From Tissierella_B sp964485455 (GTDB lineage: Bacteria > Bacillota > Clostridia > Tissierellales > Tissierellaceae): DNA of 13,341 nucleotides. The stretch spans positions 1 through 13,341 of the forward strand of contig CAZAJU010000057.1 in the NCBI GenBank assembly GCA_964485455.1, written 5' to 3'. Below are positions 13,041 to 13,341 of this stretch, piece by piece. The notes below the pieces were generated by a model. That model did not search any database, was not told the origin of the DNA, and saw nothing but the letters and a program-made list of their open reading frames with translations. Both the position numbers and the translations under genes were made by a program. Each line of letters begins with the position of its first letter. Within the stretch, counting starts at the first letter, position 1.

Positions 13041-13085
13041 CTACTAGACAAACCAAATAACTTAATTTGAAAGGAGAAAATAATC

Positions 13086-13316
13086 ATGACAACAAATAAT
13101 AACAATAGTAATAAAATAGTAGTTCCTGCAGCACGTCAAGCTTTAGACCAAATGAAACTTGAGATTGCTTCTGAATTAGGTATGGCTAATTACGATGCTT
13201 TAGATAAAGGAAATCTTCCTTCAAGACAAAATGGATATGTTGGTGGTTATATGACTAAGAGATTAGTTGAAATAGCTCAACAAAACATGAGTGGTGGAAC
13301 AGGATATACAAAGTAA
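13086..13316 (+). CDS. Alpha/beta-type small acid-soluble spore protein
   Basis: A 76-residue DNA-binding protein that coats and protects the chromosome in the dormant spore. The germination protease (GPR) recognition segment KLEIASELG is at residues 24-32, and the C-terminal signature NGYVGGYMTKRLVEIAQQ at about 49-66 is the second conserved helix. An asparagine-rich N terminus (MTTNNNNSNK) is typical. The ATG is preceded by AAAGGAG about nine bases upstream. It is divergent from cotJ and is expressed in a different compartment (forespore rather than mother cell). A terminator presumably lies beyond the window; only AT-rich sequence follows the stop. Confidence 0.95.
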   Translation: MTTNNNNSNKIVVPAARQALDQMKLEIASELGMANYDALDKGNLPSRQNGYVGGYMTKRLVEIAQQNMSGGTGYTK

Positions 13317-13341
13317 CAAAATAAAAAAAGATAGGTCTAAC

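Noticed and set aside
1..13341. Mobile elements, CRISPR arrays, tRNA or rRNA genes
   Set aside because: No transposase-like sequence, terminal repeats, regularly spaced repeats or cloverleaf/rRNA-like segments were found by eye on either strand.

Overview
The window comes from a low-GC, endospore-forming, anaerobic Firmicute, most likely a member of the Clostridia or Tissierellia. The evidence is the AT-rich sequence, strong GGAGG ribosome binding sites, a cotJ spore-coat operon, an alpha/beta small acid-soluble spore protein, ferredoxin-dependent 2-oxoacid oxidation and a butyrate-kinase-type enzyme. I see no transposase, phage gene, CRISPR array, tRNA or rRNA. The region reads as chromosomal core with sporulation genes at the right end and one in the middle.

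Layout from left to right. Positions 1-3106 hold type II fatty-acid synthesis genes in two divergent units that share an AT-rich control region (about 1379-1575). fabH-fabK runs left and leaves the window; fabZ plus a second FabK/nitronate-monooxygenase-like flavoprotein runs right to an intrinsic terminator. Positions 3182-3991 encode a cysteine-rich protein resembling clostridial spore-surface (CsxC-like) proteins. It converges on the next operon at a bidirectional terminator (4017-4048).

Positions 4054-8429 on the minus strand form a six-gene operon: butyrate kinase, a P-loop ATPase of unknown role, and four subunits (ferredoxin-like delta, alpha, beta, gamma) of a 2-oxoisovalerate-type ferredoxin oxidoreductase. 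The set suggests oxidative decarboxylation of branched-chain 2-oxoacids to acyl-CoA, reduced ferredoxin and, through an acyl phosphate, ATP. The phosphotransacylase needed for that is not in the window. The same acyl-CoAs could prime FabH. A good sigma-A-type promoter precedes buk.

Positions 8615-10655 encode CdaA (c-di-AMP synthase) and CdaR, followed by a terminator rather than glmM. Positions 10934-11635 encode a PrsW-family membrane protease. Its ribosome binding site lies in one arm of a perfect 16-bp inverted repeat, the most striking unexplained structure here. Positions 11844-12860 are cotJA-cotJB-cotJC, with cotJA only 59 codons long. The window closes with a divergent SASP gene (13086-13316).

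The best candidates for undescribed biology are the hairpin that could occlude the prsW start, the conserved-looking ATPase inside the buk-vor operon, the structured cdaA leader, and the repeated TGATTA/TAATCA half-sites between the two fab units.
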